DNA of 64,000 nt from Doris montereyensis (taxonomy: Eukaryota; Mollusca; Gastropoda; Nudibranchia; Dorididae), in the NCBI GenBank assembly GCA_037039925.1, contig JAXRKP010000209.1, forward strand, positions 201,001 to 265,000, given 5' to 3'. Each line of letters begins with the position of its first letter. Positions within the stretch are counted from its first letter, which is position 1. The translations under genes were made by a program, and so were the position numbers. Below, one piece after another: positions 53,434 through 63,748 of this stretch. The notes under the pieces were generated by a model that was not told where the DNA came from, made no database searches, and was given only the letters and a program-made list of their open reading frames with translations.

Positions 53434-54150
53434 TTCCTTTTGCTCAAATATTTTTATACCGCTTTATTATGTTAATCCAACAAATCATTGTTATACAAAA
53501 GTAAAATTCATCATAATAGTTTTTATTAACAAAACCAGAGGACAATCTCTTTATTTACAGCAAGACAGTAAAAAGTAATATTCCTTCAAGGCTGTTCTGG
53601 CCGATAGAGCTGGAGCGTAGCCCAGTTTCTATAGCATGAAGCAGAACAGGTGATAATAACCATTCCCTGGACAGGACGTCAGTCTGACACACGTTTTACT
53701 CCAAAGCTGGCGCTTGTACCCATATGCACCCAGGTCTAGTGGGGAAAATGCATGTTAAGTGTCTTTCCAATGGACCACACTGTTGCACCTAGCTTTGCTT
53801 GGATTCAATCTCGAGACCTCATTATCCCAAGTTCGACATCCCAACGTTGAACGACTCGGGCACCGACATCACAACAGCACCAAGGCAGAAATTAACATAA
53901 GAGTAGAGAGACATACATTTTCAATGAATCTGTCCTGTCAAGAACACTTCTAAATACTTGTATGTCATTTTATCCTTTTCAGGTCCAAGATGCCCAGGCT
54001 GCAATGAGACTTTACACATTTAATCGCCAGAAATGGGAGGCAGATTTAAGATCACGCAATTATTTGAAGAGCAAAAGGAAGTCAAAGAAGAAAAAAAGTG
54101 AAAGGAGACGGCACAGGAGTCAAGACATAAATGAGATAAAGATACATTAA
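48012..54150 (+). CDS. REXO4: REXO4, DEDDh-type 3'-5' RNA exonuclease (8 coding exons)
   Basis: Nuclear/nucleolar exonuclease of the REXO4 (XPMC2) family, linked to rRNA maturation. Exons: 48012-48134, 49580-49629, 50320-50411, 50752-50862, 51602-51798, 52223-52311, 52622-52771, 53983-54150, all with GT-AG introns and matching phases from exon 2 on. The first coding ATG lies 4 bases after an acceptor, so at least one 5' UTR exon is upstream. The N-terminal third is Lys-rich and poorly conserved. The catalytic domain shows Exo [21 protein letters not shown], Exo [22 protein letters not shown], and Exo [17 protein letters not shown], so all DEDDh acidic residues and the His are present. A basic tail ([19 protein letters not shown]) ends at TAA 54148-54150. 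The coding sum is 980 bases; 981 are needed, which points to one missing base at the end of coding exon 1. Expected length 326 residues. Confidence 0.95.
48427..48575. mobile_element. Foldback (hairpin) element in REXO4 intron 1
   Basis: The left arm contains GAAAGAAATTACATTATATG, ATTAAAGCTCCTTAGGAACA, AAGACGAGACA. The right arm read on the - strand contains GAAGGAAATTACATTTAATA, ATTAAAGCCCCATAGGAACA, AAGATGAGACA. Arms of about 60 bases surround a loop of about 15. A related stretch (GAAGCCCCATAGGAAAGGAG) occurs near 62683, suggesting a dispersed family. Confidence 0.65.
48848..49279. mobile_element. 432-bp MITE in REXO4 intron 1
   Basis: Terminal inverted repeats AGGGTTTCATTACAAAATGT (left) and, inverted, AGGGATTCCATCACAAAATG (right), continuing GTGATATA. 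Flanked by CATATGA on both sides (48841-48847, 49280-49286). An internal stretch repeats the motif (CACAAAATGCTATATGCATC). No coding capacity. Confidence 0.8.
49580..49629 (+). CDS. REXO4: REXO4 coding exon 2
   Basis: 50 bases, acceptor TTTCAG, donor GTGAGT. Read with two bases finishing a codon: [16 protein letters not shown]. The SSNWSKL motif resembles the region just before the exonuclease domain in vertebrate REXO4. Confidence 0.9.
50320..50411 (+). CDS. REXO4: REXO4 coding exon 3
   Basis: 92 bases. [20 protein letters not shown] then [10 protein letters not shown] plus two bases. A highly charged linker. The donor is GTAGGA. Confidence 0.9.
50752..50862 (+). CDS. REXO4: REXO4 coding exon 4
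   Basis: 111 bases. (I)[20 protein letters not shown] then [16 protein letters not shown] plus two bases; acidic. IWFDDVD is the family's short conserved segment before the catalytic domain. Confidence 0.9.
51602..51798 (+). CDS. REXO4: REXO4 coding exon 5 (Exo I)
   Basis: 197 bases. (G)[66 protein letters not shown] and E of the DEDDh core are in MDCEM. Confidence 0.95.
51985..52130 (+). repeat. Dispersed repeat family D, copy 4
   Basis: GGTAGGTAGGTCCTAGTTCT, then a pyrimidine-rich stretch, CTTGCTATTTTCTCTTAATT, GACCATGAGGTCACCATGTG, GGACAGGGTTAGGG, TTAATTTCAATGAAACACAA. In REXO4 intron 5. Confidence 0.75.
52223..52311 (+). CDS. REXO4: REXO4 coding exon 6 (Exo II)
   Basis: 89 bases. (G)[18 protein letters not shown] then [11 protein letters not shown]. 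The Asp of HNDLK is the third catalytic acid. Acceptor CCAG, donor GTAATT. Confidence 0.95.
52622..52771 (+). CDS. REXO4: REXO4 coding exon 7
   Basis: 150 bases, phase 0. [50 protein letters not shown]. The His of EHSS is the h of DEDDh. Confidence 0.95.
53300..53430. repeat. CT microsatellite in REXO4 intron 7
   Basis: Starts with a CTGTCTCT mixture and becomes pure CT for about 75 bases. Open frames here are artefacts. Confidence 0.97.
53585..53870 (-). mobile_element. SINE family A, best-preserved - copy
   Basis: On the - strand: head GTCGGTGCCCGAGTCGTTCA, box-B-like GAGATTGAATCC, then TTGGAAAGACACTTAACATG, GACCTGGGTGCATATGGGTA, CAGCTTTGGAGTAAAACGTG, GTCAGACTGACGTCCTGTCC, ending GCTACGCTCCAGCTCTATCG. 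Gives the clearest picture of the full family. In REXO4 intron 7, antisense. Confidence 0.8.
53983..54150 (+). CDS. REXO4: REXO4 last coding exon (Exo III and basic tail)
   Basis: 168 bases. [20 protein letters not shown] holds the last catalytic Asp. The rest is a Lys/Arg-rich probable nucleolar localisation tail ending NEIKIH. Confidence 0.95.
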   Translation, partial: VQDAQAAMRLYTFNRQKWEADLRSRNYLKSKRKSKKKKSERRRHRSQDINEIKIH

Positions 54151-54590
54151 TGAAATGGATATGTGAAATTAAAATCGTATGACATACATCTTCGGATTTT
54201 TTTTCTGACGTACAGTGTAAGTTACAGGTTTCATATGAGTTAAAGAAAAAATAATTCGAGAGGCATGTGATAATTGAACACCATTGAACATGGCTGAGAG
54301 AAAATGTTCTTGTCCACTAATGATAAGTAAATAGAAAAGAAATTTTCTTGAAAATGTGTACTGCCCTTTGGATACTTTTGTATTTGCATATCGACACACT
54401 GAATGCATTTCAAAAGTTCTTTACTTGTGTTTTACATTACATAATATGACTCAATATGAGATATTGGTATGTTAACATCTTCTACAACAGCACTTAGCAT
54501 ATTCAATATTAACAAGGAGAAACTGCTGTTTTCTATGTCAGTATGATGGTGATAGTACTGCATAAATAAAGATACCTATCATAAAGGCTA
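54151..54590 (+). other. REXO4 3' UTR
   Basis: AT-rich. A canonical AATAAA at 54565-54570 suggests cleavage about 54580-54590. Confidence 0.5.
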
Positions 54591-54834
54591 AGTTTGTGAA
54601 AAGGAAAACTAAAGGACACCATTATGTTTTTAAGTGTCCGCCAAATTTTAAAGAAAGAAAAAAGAATCTTTTTGCAATGGATTATTGCTTAATAATAGTT
54701 CTCTTGGATGAGTCTTTTATGCTGCCATTTTGTGAACCAGTGTTTTCTACAATGCATTCACTTAGCTTAAGAATATATTTAGTAATAATAGACTTATAAT
54801 GAAATATTATTCAAATTATTTTAATTATTGTTTA

Positions 54835-54930
54835 TAAAGGAGGAATGGTGGGCTACTTTCCTTTCACTAATCTATTATCTTGCTGTTTCCTCTTAATTCA
54901 CCCTGGGATCACCGCAAACAAAACTATAAT
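54835..54930 (+). repeat. Dispersed repeat family D, copy 5 (short)
   Basis: ATCTTGCTGTTTCCTCTTAA, TTCACCCTGGGATCACCGCA, then diverges. The most consensus-like core of the seven copies. Confidence 0.7.
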
Positions 54931-57117
54931 GGAGGAATGAGCACTAAAAACAGTTAACTTTTTGGACCTCATCAGAACAAAGCTAAAAAAGAGAGTTAAA
55001 TTTTCGTGGTGGGGGGCACAACTTATGGCAGCTCAAAAGTGTATATTATCAATTCCCCTGAAGTCACTAATTCAGTGTTCCATTGAACTAAAATAAGTAA
55101 AGTGTACTGATGATAATGTTAGTACAGTAGACAATGCTTAACCCATACGTTGCTAAATACTTTTTTTCGCTCTATTCTATACAATATTATCCCCATTGCC
55201 AAGGCTTCGAGAAAATTTGCAAGAAAGTCGGCATGAGCTGGGGTAAAAAATAACCACAAAGCAATAAATTTTCTGAATAGCTAGCTGTGTATAGAGAGAG
55301 ATGTTGTCAGAGTGTAAGTACTTAGCACCTGACAGTGAATAGGGAGTAAAGAAGGACTTTGAATTAAATGGCTTGCTGAGGGATATATGATGTACAGTCG
55401 GTGAGCATGCATTTGTGCAGTGATGCAGCCTATAAATCCATCTTTACCTTTATGTATACGCTGATTGTTCCTACTGATGTTGATTTTATGAGCCATTTTT
55501 GAGGGTCGCCAGTTTCTTTCTCTCTCAACCGAAAGAAATGTTGCTGGCATCAGTTGATGAAGAAAGATAGAGAAGATAAGCAAGCACCTATTGTGCTGTA
55601 AGATCAATAATCATATCGACGGTGAAAGTCGCAAACCATGTAGGTCTAAAATTAATAACGCCTCTTTTTTTAACATCAGGAAGTCTCTCTGCTTCGTCTA
55701 GCTAGGATTTTGTGGCTACACGAACCAATAGAAATCCATATAATAACCATATGAGCAATCCATGTATTCCTATTGGGTCTAGTTTTTGACACTTGCAAAC
55801 CGTACATGTCTGTAATAATAGATTAAAATGTGCAGCATCATATTGTGATTTGTTAGTATGGTAATAACCAACGCCTTGACCTAGGCTAGATAGACACAGG
55901 CATCTTTGCCGCATTTCTCAACGGTCTGCAGCAAACTTTTATCAAATGTATTGCATTTCCCTCAATTGTGATTGTTAATATTTGATAATGTCGGAAATAG
56001 ATATAATACTAAAAGTAAAAGAAACAATTCAACGAGTGATGTATGCCTTAAATATGGCATTCCTGAGTCTACATTCTCACACTCCACAATCATTGCCATA
56101 AGTAGTCTCATATAGCTCCTACATGTATGGTAGTTCTTTTTTTTCCATATGTGATGTAAAAAAATATAACAACAGCAACAAAACAAAAATTAAAACTTAA
56201 CTACGTAACGTTAGATTAATAAGCAAGCTTATTTTACTCCAGTGCTCGAAACAGGTAGCCTGATTCAAGAGAGATAACTGAGTATGTCAAAGCAATGAAA
56301 ACATCTTCCCTCTCTTTACGTGGTGAACTAGTGCTATTGTCAAAAGGAAATGTCCTTTATCAACCATAGCAAAATTAACCTATCTATGCCTACTTCCAGG
56401 AACGTATTCACGTTCTGGTCAAGTGGAGTAGTATACCTAAGAATACAAATGTTTTTATAGATGAAATTAAAATTGTTGTATTAGAAATAACCGCTTTAGC
56501 TTTCTCTCAAACAGGTGTTGTAGCCATTATTGCAAGGATAAAGTAATCATGATTAGATAAGATGTAAAGCTACAGCATTGTCCTTTCCATCAAGACCTGT
56601 ATATGTATGTAGATATATAGAGTTTGTACATGTAAATTGCAGTACTATAATTAATTGTATTAGTCATATAATGTATAGGTCTTAGTATGCAGGTTTTGCT
56701 TAACCACAACTGTAACATTGTTGATTTATCATAGCTCTTGATTTGCTTGAAGTAAGCGAAGAATGGAATAGACAGTAAAAGCTGTTGCCCCTATCTTGTC
56801 TGTGAAATTAAGTATTCAGACTTTGAAAAGTTTTATTATTAAGTGTGTGACTAAGAGTATGAGTGAAAGAAAAGAGAGAAGTATCTGTTTATTGAGATAA
56901 TTATGAAATATCACTATGTTATTGAAATGATTTAAAATGTTAAATTTGAAATATCAATAAAATATTTCCATTATTATATCATTACACATAATCAACTGGA
57001 GTTTGTTTTGTTTTCTCTCATTTGTTGTTCCTCTTGTTTTGTTTTGCACATTACCATTATTACTTTGAGGTTTTTATACAAAGTTCATGTAATTTTATTA
57101 CACTTTCGTAATGTGAA
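54931..57117. other. Intergenic, nothing recognised
   Basis: AT-rich, no exon or domain. Contains short open frames on the - strand (55281-55607) without recognisable motifs. Confidence 0.4.
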
Positions 57118-57245
57118 CAGTTGGTGGATGATACTGGTAGGTCTTACTTCTTTCCTGTCACTCTTTTACGTCTTTCTTTCATTGTGTTGTTTTCTCTTAA
57201 TTCACCCGGAGATCACTGCATTTGATGGACATGGGAAATTCCAAT
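57118..57245 (+). repeat. Dispersed repeat family D, copy 6
   Basis: ACTGGTAGGTCTTACTTCTT, then TGTTGTTTTCTCTTAATTCA, CCCGGAGATCACTGCATTTG, ATGGACATGGGAAATTCCAA. Confidence 0.72.
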
Positions 57246-57809
57246 AAATTTAACACTTTTTAGCAGACATCATGTAATGTACAATACATGTAGATAATAA
57301 TATAAAATGTAATAAGTTGAAAACACATGTCCAAGTATTAAGGGAGGAAATTCATTAGTTAAGAGACAGAATGTGTCTAACTGTCAATGTATTGTATGTT
57401 ATTATTGGGTTGTTTGTTTTATCGGTGGTAATAGTATTCTTATTATCAGGATCAGTGTTATTATTATTATTAAACAGTAGTACTACTACTACCACTACTA
57501 GTAGTTCTATATTAGCAGCAGCAGTAGTGATAGTACATTTCGTGGTCTTGGAATGAGAGGGTCGTAAATTCACAAGTTTTCCAATATGATGTACTAAAAT
57601 AAAATGTAATAAGCACAGTAGGGATCTATGTAGTGTGTAGTCTCCCTTCAAACCGCTTATCAAGGGTCATTGAACCTAATTTGTTATCAAGGCTCATTTT
57701 AGAGATGTAGGCCTATAACTATAACTAGAAGGTTCTATGTATTAAAACAAACCTATGTTCGGAATCTTTAACACTAAATAAACCACCTGGACGTACAAAA
57801 CTGTAGCTG

Positions 57810-57950
57810 GAGGTGGACGGGTGCTGCTGGTAGGTCCTATTTCTTTTCTTTCCTTCTTTCACTTATCTTTTATCTTGCTGTTTCCACTTAATTCACCATG
57901 AGATCACCGCAATGGTGGACGGGGTAAATTTCAATGAAGCAAACAAAAAA
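57810..57950 (+). repeat. Dispersed repeat family D, copy 7
   Basis: GCTGCTGGTAGGTCCTATTT, then TTGCTGTTTCCACTTAATTC, ACCATGAGATCACCGCAATG, GTGGACGGGGTAAATTTCAA, TGAAGCAAACAAA plus an A-run. The A-rich 3' end argues for a retroposed (SINE-like) origin and a + orientation. Confidence 0.78.
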
Positions 57951-58384
57951 AAACCCTGCCATTCCAAGGTCACGATTTGCAGTAGTAGTAGTAAATCATA
58001 GTCTGTAGCAGTGGCAGTAGTAGCATAGATACTAAAATAATATCCTTCTTGTATCTTTGGTTACAGCAGTAGTACATATTTATTGTGATATTAGCAGCAA
58101 TAGTAGTACACGTACTACCGTACTAGTAGTAGCAGCTGTAGTAGTGAATCAATGTGACTGTGAGTAGCATATCACCCTAGTCTGGTCACATAAATTAACG
58201 TATAATCATATAACTACTATGATACATGAATATACAATAAGGCAAGCCCTGTCTCGAATGGAATCACGTCGCTTCTAACTAACTAGTAATGTACATTGTA
58301 CCTTGTACTAGATAGTAATCCATGTCAAGACTAAGCCTGGGAGGGCACAATTGAATAAAATTGGCTCACGTGCATATGTAGGCA

Positions 58385-58386
<2 letters not shown>

Positions 58387-58418
<32 letters not shown>
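58387..58418. repeat. ATT trinucleotide microsatellite
   Basis: About ten ATT units followed by a short A-run. Other triplet-rich patches (AGT/ACT) occur at 57.47-57.53 and 57.98-58.15 kb. Confidence 0.9.
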
Positions 58419-58489
58419 AAAAAGTCAATCTGTTTTGGAGGCTCCAACATTGAAATCATTCTGTGCAAGCCGTGTCGCGTACGAAAGAA

Positions 58490-58629
58490 GAACACGGTGG
58501 TTCAGAGATTAGGTATCTGCCTCTCAATCAGGATGTCGTGGGTTCGTGCCCCGACGAGTTGAGAAAGATCCATCGTGCCTTTACGGTAACCACCCCCCCT
58601 ACCATTGATCTAGGTAGGTTGTTTATTTT
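58490..58629 (+). mobile_element. tRNA-headed SINE, + copy, tail to tail with the next
   Basis: GGTGGTTCAGAGATTAGGTA (A-box-like), TCTGCCTCTCAATCAGGATG, then GTGGGTTCGTGCCCC (B-box-like). Body GACGAGTTGAGAAAGATCCA to ATCTAGGTAGG. It shares the head phrase CTGCCTCTCAA with the family C copies. Confidence 0.65.
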
Positions 58630-58962
58630 ATTTATTCTTATTTGATTTGATTTACCTACAACCACAACTAAGGTGATCTCGGGGTTTTGAGTAAGATTTT
58701 TTTTTATTTTGCCCTCACTGCGCTGTAAACAGCCAGGGGATCTTTAATGTGCACAGATCGTTGCTATCTGTACACCGGACCTCCTTTTATCGTCCATCTC
58801 CGGTGGGACTAGGTGTCGATCCACGTACCTGGACCAGGGGGGAGGGGGTAGTTTTGCTCGAAAAGACACGAGAAAATTGTTCAACCGTTGGCGGGGCTCG
58901 AACCCACTACCTTTTGGTTGAGAGGCAGACACCTTGCGTCTGGACTACCGAGTCCCCTCTCG
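58630..58962 (-). mobile_element. tRNA-headed SINE, family C, copy 2
   Basis: On the - strand: GGGGACTCGGTAGTCCAGAC, CTCTCAACCAAAAGGTAGTG, B box GGGTTCGAGCCCC, then GTCCAGGTACGTGGATCGAC, GGACGATAAAAGGAGGTCCG, AAGATCCCCTGGCTGTTTAC. Complete and clearer than copy 1 at 32.9 kb. Confidence 0.8.
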
Positions 58963-59815
58963 GTACATGGATCGATACCTGGTCTCATCGGAGACGGACG
59001 ATTAAAGGATTCTCGTTTGCAGATCATAGCACGTTGTGCACGTTACATATTCCTTGGCTGTTTACTGAGAAGCTTTGGCCAAATTATAAATCATTAAAAA
59101 AACCCACCCCGAGATTATCTTAGTTGCGGATGTGGGTAAACTCATCATATCAAAATACAGTAGTTCTGTGTAAGCTCTGTCACGTATGAAACCACACCGA
59201 TATTACTAATATTATTAGATGGAAGCAAAGAAGTCTTTGTCAGTATCTTTGATGGAAGTCAGTACTGTTAATACCGGTACATGTTTATATGATCACAGTG
59301 ATTGGATCGGAGTGGGCCAGTTTTGATAATAGTGTTTACTGCTGCGGAGTATTAGTTCACTTGTAGTCTATTATCAAATTATCAAATCTGTTTTGTTGTG
59401 ATTTTTGTTTGTTTTTTTTGTTTTGTTTGTTTGTTTTTTTGGGGTGTATGTTTGTTTTCGAAGTTGTGCCATTGAGATCATAATAAATTATACTCGTAAA
59501 TACATTCAAGGACGTAAACATATATGTTAGATCTATATCGGTCATATCAAAGGCCACGCCAGTTCATATGCCGTAACATGTTTTTGTAGAGAATGGTTTG
59601 AGGGTCAACGGTGACAAAGTCAACAGGGAAAAGGCTGGTCGTGAGACATCGCTGACTGCATGGTTGCTACTTGGTCCACCAGTTCTTTTTCAGCAGTAAA
59701 TAAAGAAAACAAATATTAAGTTTAACAGATGGATAAACACGGATGGGATGGGGGGTGGGGGGTGGAGGTTGAGGGTAATGGTAAGTTTGAGATAGAGAAG
59801 AGAGTAAGTGGCTTA

Positions 59816-59818
<3 letters not shown>

Positions 59819-59861
<43 letters not shown>
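59819..59861. repeat. TA microsatellite
   Basis: About 20 TA units. Confidence 0.95.
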
Positions 59862-59862
<1 letters not shown>

Positions 59863-59998
59863 TGAAAATAACGAGCTTACTGAAGTGCTGGCAACAACAC
59901 TATAGTGAACTCCATTCCTAGAGTTGAGCGTAGGAAGGAGAATCAAAAGTAGAGTTCTGGTTTTTCTTGTCATCTATTGTCACTATCCACCGTTGTGA

Positions 59999-60300
<302 letters not shown>

Positions 60301-60446
60301 ATATCATCATCATGGTTATTAACATTCTATGTAATTTGTATCATATTATATTATTTTTATTGTCCGTGAAATGTTATGAAATTGTAACTAAAACGATTTT
60401 CCAAAAAGGACTAATAAAGATTATCGTATCTTATTTATCTTATCTT

Positions 60447-60645
60447 ATAGTGTGGTAGTTTGCCATTGCTTTCCATGCGACTTTTACTTTCACCGAGTCT
60501 GAAAAGACCTAGCTAGCTACTCATTTCACTGCTGGGTCGACAGGAGGGCCAAAATAATTTACCTGGACTAGGGAATCGAACTACGTGGTAGTCAGACACT
60601 TGACCGACTGAGCTGGTACATGCAGTTTAAAGCAGATATCCAAAT
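60447..60645 (-). mobile_element. tRNA-headed SINE, family B, copy 2
   Basis: On the - strand: CCAGCTCAGTCGGTCAAGTG (A-box), ACGTAGTTCGATTCCCTAGT (B-box), then GTCGACCCAGCAGTGAAATG, GACTCGGTGAAAGTAAAAGT, GCATGGAAAGCAATGGCAAA. It matches 36.7-36.9 kb block by block. Confidence 0.82.
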
Positions 60646-61069
60646 AAGGTAGAAAAACGTTGGATTGGTGAGACGACAACAATAAGAAGAATCAATAAGG
60701 GATAAGGTTACTAATAATGGGGCAATATGTCTTGTCGAATGTCAGTACGTCTACATGTTGTACAGATATGATATAGACGGTTAAAATTAAAGCTAGAGCC
60801 ACAGGGACGAAGACAAGACAACTACGAAGGAATAGACAGAAAAAGGATTGTGGGACCCCAGACGGAATCGAACCAGTAAACTTGACATCGACATCATAGC
60901 CTGCCATTGAGGTCATTTTCTGTGAAAAATGCGATTGAGATAAACCACCTCTAAAAAGAATTTCATACACAGAGATAAAGGTAAGAAAAACGCAGAAAAA
61001 AATCAATTATATAGAAAAAAAACAAAAAAAACCCATCCTGACACATACATGTGATAAAAGACTTTCTAT

Positions 61070-61570
61070 ACATTCATCATCATCATTTGTGGCTTGTGCT
61101 ATTCAGCAAGTTACCGACTACCCCTCTCCATGTTGTTCTGTCTTCAGTGCTTCTTGTAAAATCCGAGTCGGTGGTGATATCGGACATGTTTTGTCTTAAC
61201 GCCGTTACGTATGTGGTGCGTTGTCTGCCACGAACTCTTGTCCCCTCTATGAATCCAGATGTTGCTAGTTTTTCTAATCCATCTTGTCTCCGCACATGGC
61301 CAAAAAATCTCATTTGCCCTGTCTTGATGTTCTTCGTAAGTTCTCTTTCTTTTCCAATTTTCACTAAAACTTTCATGTTTGTTACTTTTTACTGTCCAGG
61401 GAGTTTCAATATTCTTCTATATATCCGCATTTCAAATGCTTCTAAACGTTTACGATATTGTGCAACTTAGTCGACGTTTCGCAAGCATATACATTACAAA
61501 CGAGGAAAAAAAATCGCTTCAATGTAATGTCGAGTCCATCCTCATGTACGAACGTGACACGTGACGCATA
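61070..61570 (-). mobile_element. LINE 3'-end fragment, second family
   Basis: The - strand reads ESFSENWKRKR, KTGQMRFFGHVRRQDGLEKL, GTRVRGRQRTTYVTALRQNM, TTWRGVVGNLL, ending before an ATG repeat (ATGATGATGAATG). The FFGHV..R and GR.R.RW/T motifs are typical of LINE ORF C-termini. Several frame breaks upstream. Confidence 0.8.
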
Positions 61571-61734
61571 GACCATAATGATAAACAAAAAGATACAGGA
61601 GGGAATACAACTTACAAGCAACCGAGATGTGATTATTGAGAAGAATGTTAAGTTACCGTACGTATCTCGTGAATAAAGAAAAAAATGGAAACAATCAGAG
61701 ACACGTATAATTAATTAATTATCCTCAAAATAAA

Positions 61735-62035
61735 GAAAAGGCAGCCAAACTTTTTTCAGGCAACTTTTTTTGGGCATGTAATGAGGAACACCAGGTCACC
61801 ACTGGAAAAATCAATGGGACAAGATCTAGAGGACGACAAAGGGGGAAGAAAAGCAAGATGGAATGATAAGAGGGATGAACACAGAGAACATAAACAACCT
61901 GATAAGATTAATAGGAGTAAGAGTGACCAGCGATCGAGGAGTGTGGAACAACATGATCGTCAACGCTACACAGCAAGACGCTTGATGATGATGATGGTGA
62001 TGATGATGATGATGATGATGATGATAATGATATGC
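61735..62035 (+). mobile_element. LINE 3'-end fragment, third family, with TGA/ATG tail
   Basis: FFGHVMRNTRSPLEKSMGQD, then GRKARWNDKRDEHREHK and DRQRYTARRL, followed at once by a (GATGAT)n run at 61984-62028. It lies divergently from the fragment at 61.07-61.57 kb: each 3' end points outward and ends in the same triplet repeat. Confidence 0.78.
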
Positions 62036-63360
62036 CCCTCAATAAAAAAAAAAAAAAAGCAGTCACGACACGCCCACGACCCTGATTTTATCACTGGCAT
62101 CCCTTTCCATTTTTTATTTGTTAAAAAACAAAACAATCACGCAGCTCTGAAAAATTTGGAGAGAAAAAAGTTGCTCCCTAAAAAGGAGTTTTCACTATTT
62201 TCGCAAGACTTATGGCATAAGTTTAAAGTAAATTGAGATAATGTTACTGAACTTGTCATGTATTTTCCGATTTATGAATATTAGCACTGCCACTGTACAT
62301 TCTAATCACAGCATAAGTATAGCAGGTGACATAGACATATATAGTGATGTGGTACAATTTTCTCAATTTCATATTTATATGTGATCTAGACCGTGCTACA
62401 GTACATATATTATGACAATATTAAAGACCCTTGGGAACTTGAAACGTAGTCCCAGCAATAATATCGTTTTAATTTAACTTCTCTTGGCATTGCCATTCAT
62501 AGTGGTCTAGCTGTAGACAATCAGACTTGAAACTCCGTCACTTGGTGCAAATGGGCACCAGTTATAGCTGGGAAACAATACCTACTACAGACCAATAAGT
62601 ATAAAGACAAACAGTGAGGCAGTTGGGCTTGTCGAAAGTGTCAATGTTAATGACTAACGAAGACATGAAATAAATATTGAAGCCCCATAGGAAAGGAGAC
62701 GTCGAGACAACGACAACGGATTAAATAGCATTCTGTCCTGTCCAGGAGATAAATATGATTTATTATGTATTTCATGTTGCTGTCTAATCTTCATAATGCT
62801 AACAAAACTGGGACTAGCTCTGATTCTTTGGCCATCGACTCAGATGCCTTGGAATGACCATTTAAATGTTTTTCTCCAAATATGTAGATCACCACAACAA
62901 CAACCAACCACCTGATCCAGATTTCATTTTTTTCTTCTGATACAACTCAACGCGTCGTCTCTCTTTAGGGTCAAAAGATCTTGCTATTGTTAGTAGTTAG
63001 ACTTCGAGTTCTGATCTTGCTGATTCAACGGCCTTGACAGCCAATTGTGGGGATGTAAAAAATATACAGTCATTCATAATCATACGTCATACGCCCACTG
63101 TCTGCTGCCCTTGAAATTCCTTGTCTACCCATATAACTTTATTGTTCAAGTATTATCGTTATCACATATTTATTGCACTGTTGATTTGATAGGAAACACA
63201 TTCAACATCCGCGTGACAAGACACCGGCTGTGTCGTGTGGGAAAACACACGTGCAAAATTTGGCACACTGCATCATGATCAGCGGATGGAAGGGAAAAAG
63301 AAATCTAGAAGCTTCCATGACTGTGTCTGTCTTCACCAGTTACAGTAGCAGAAAAGCTCG
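62036..63360. other. Intergenic; one SINE remnant
   Basis: A family A remnant sits near 62505-62600 (CACTTGGTGCAAATGGGCAC, CAGTTATAGCTGGGAAACAA). A related piece of the REXO4-intron foldback element is near 62671-62710. Nothing else recognised. Confidence 0.4.
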
Positions 63361-63748
63361 TATGTATGTATGTATGTATGCATGTATGTATGTATGTATA
63401 TACGTACGTACGTATGTATGTATGTATGTATGTATGTATGTATGTATGTATGTATGTATGTATGTATGTATGTATGTATGTATGTATGTATGTATGTATG
63501 TATGTATGTATGTATGTGTGTGTGTATGTATGTATGTATGTATGTATGTATGTATGTATGTATGTATGTATGTATGTATGTATGTGTGTGTATGTATGTA
63601 TGTATGTATGTATGTATGTATGTATGTATGTATGTATGTATGTATGTATGTATGTATGTGTGTGTGTATGTATGTACGTATGTATGTATGTATGTATGTA
63701 TGTATGTATGTATGTATGTATGTATGTATGTATGTATGTATGTATGTA
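63361..63748. repeat. TATG tetranucleotide microsatellite, about 390 bp
   Basis: (TATG)n with TACG variants near 63400-63412 and 63676, and GTGTGTG interruptions near 63516, 63584 and 63658. Because four is not a multiple of three, both strands are open with Met-Tyr-Val-Cys or Tyr-Ile-His-Thr runs; these are artefacts. Confidence 0.97.

Noticed and set aside
58749..59123. 124-residue open frame
   Set aside because: Mostly translates a reverse-oriented tRNA-headed SINE; the motifs (for example ARTHYLLVERQTPC) come from the SINE's tRNA-like head.
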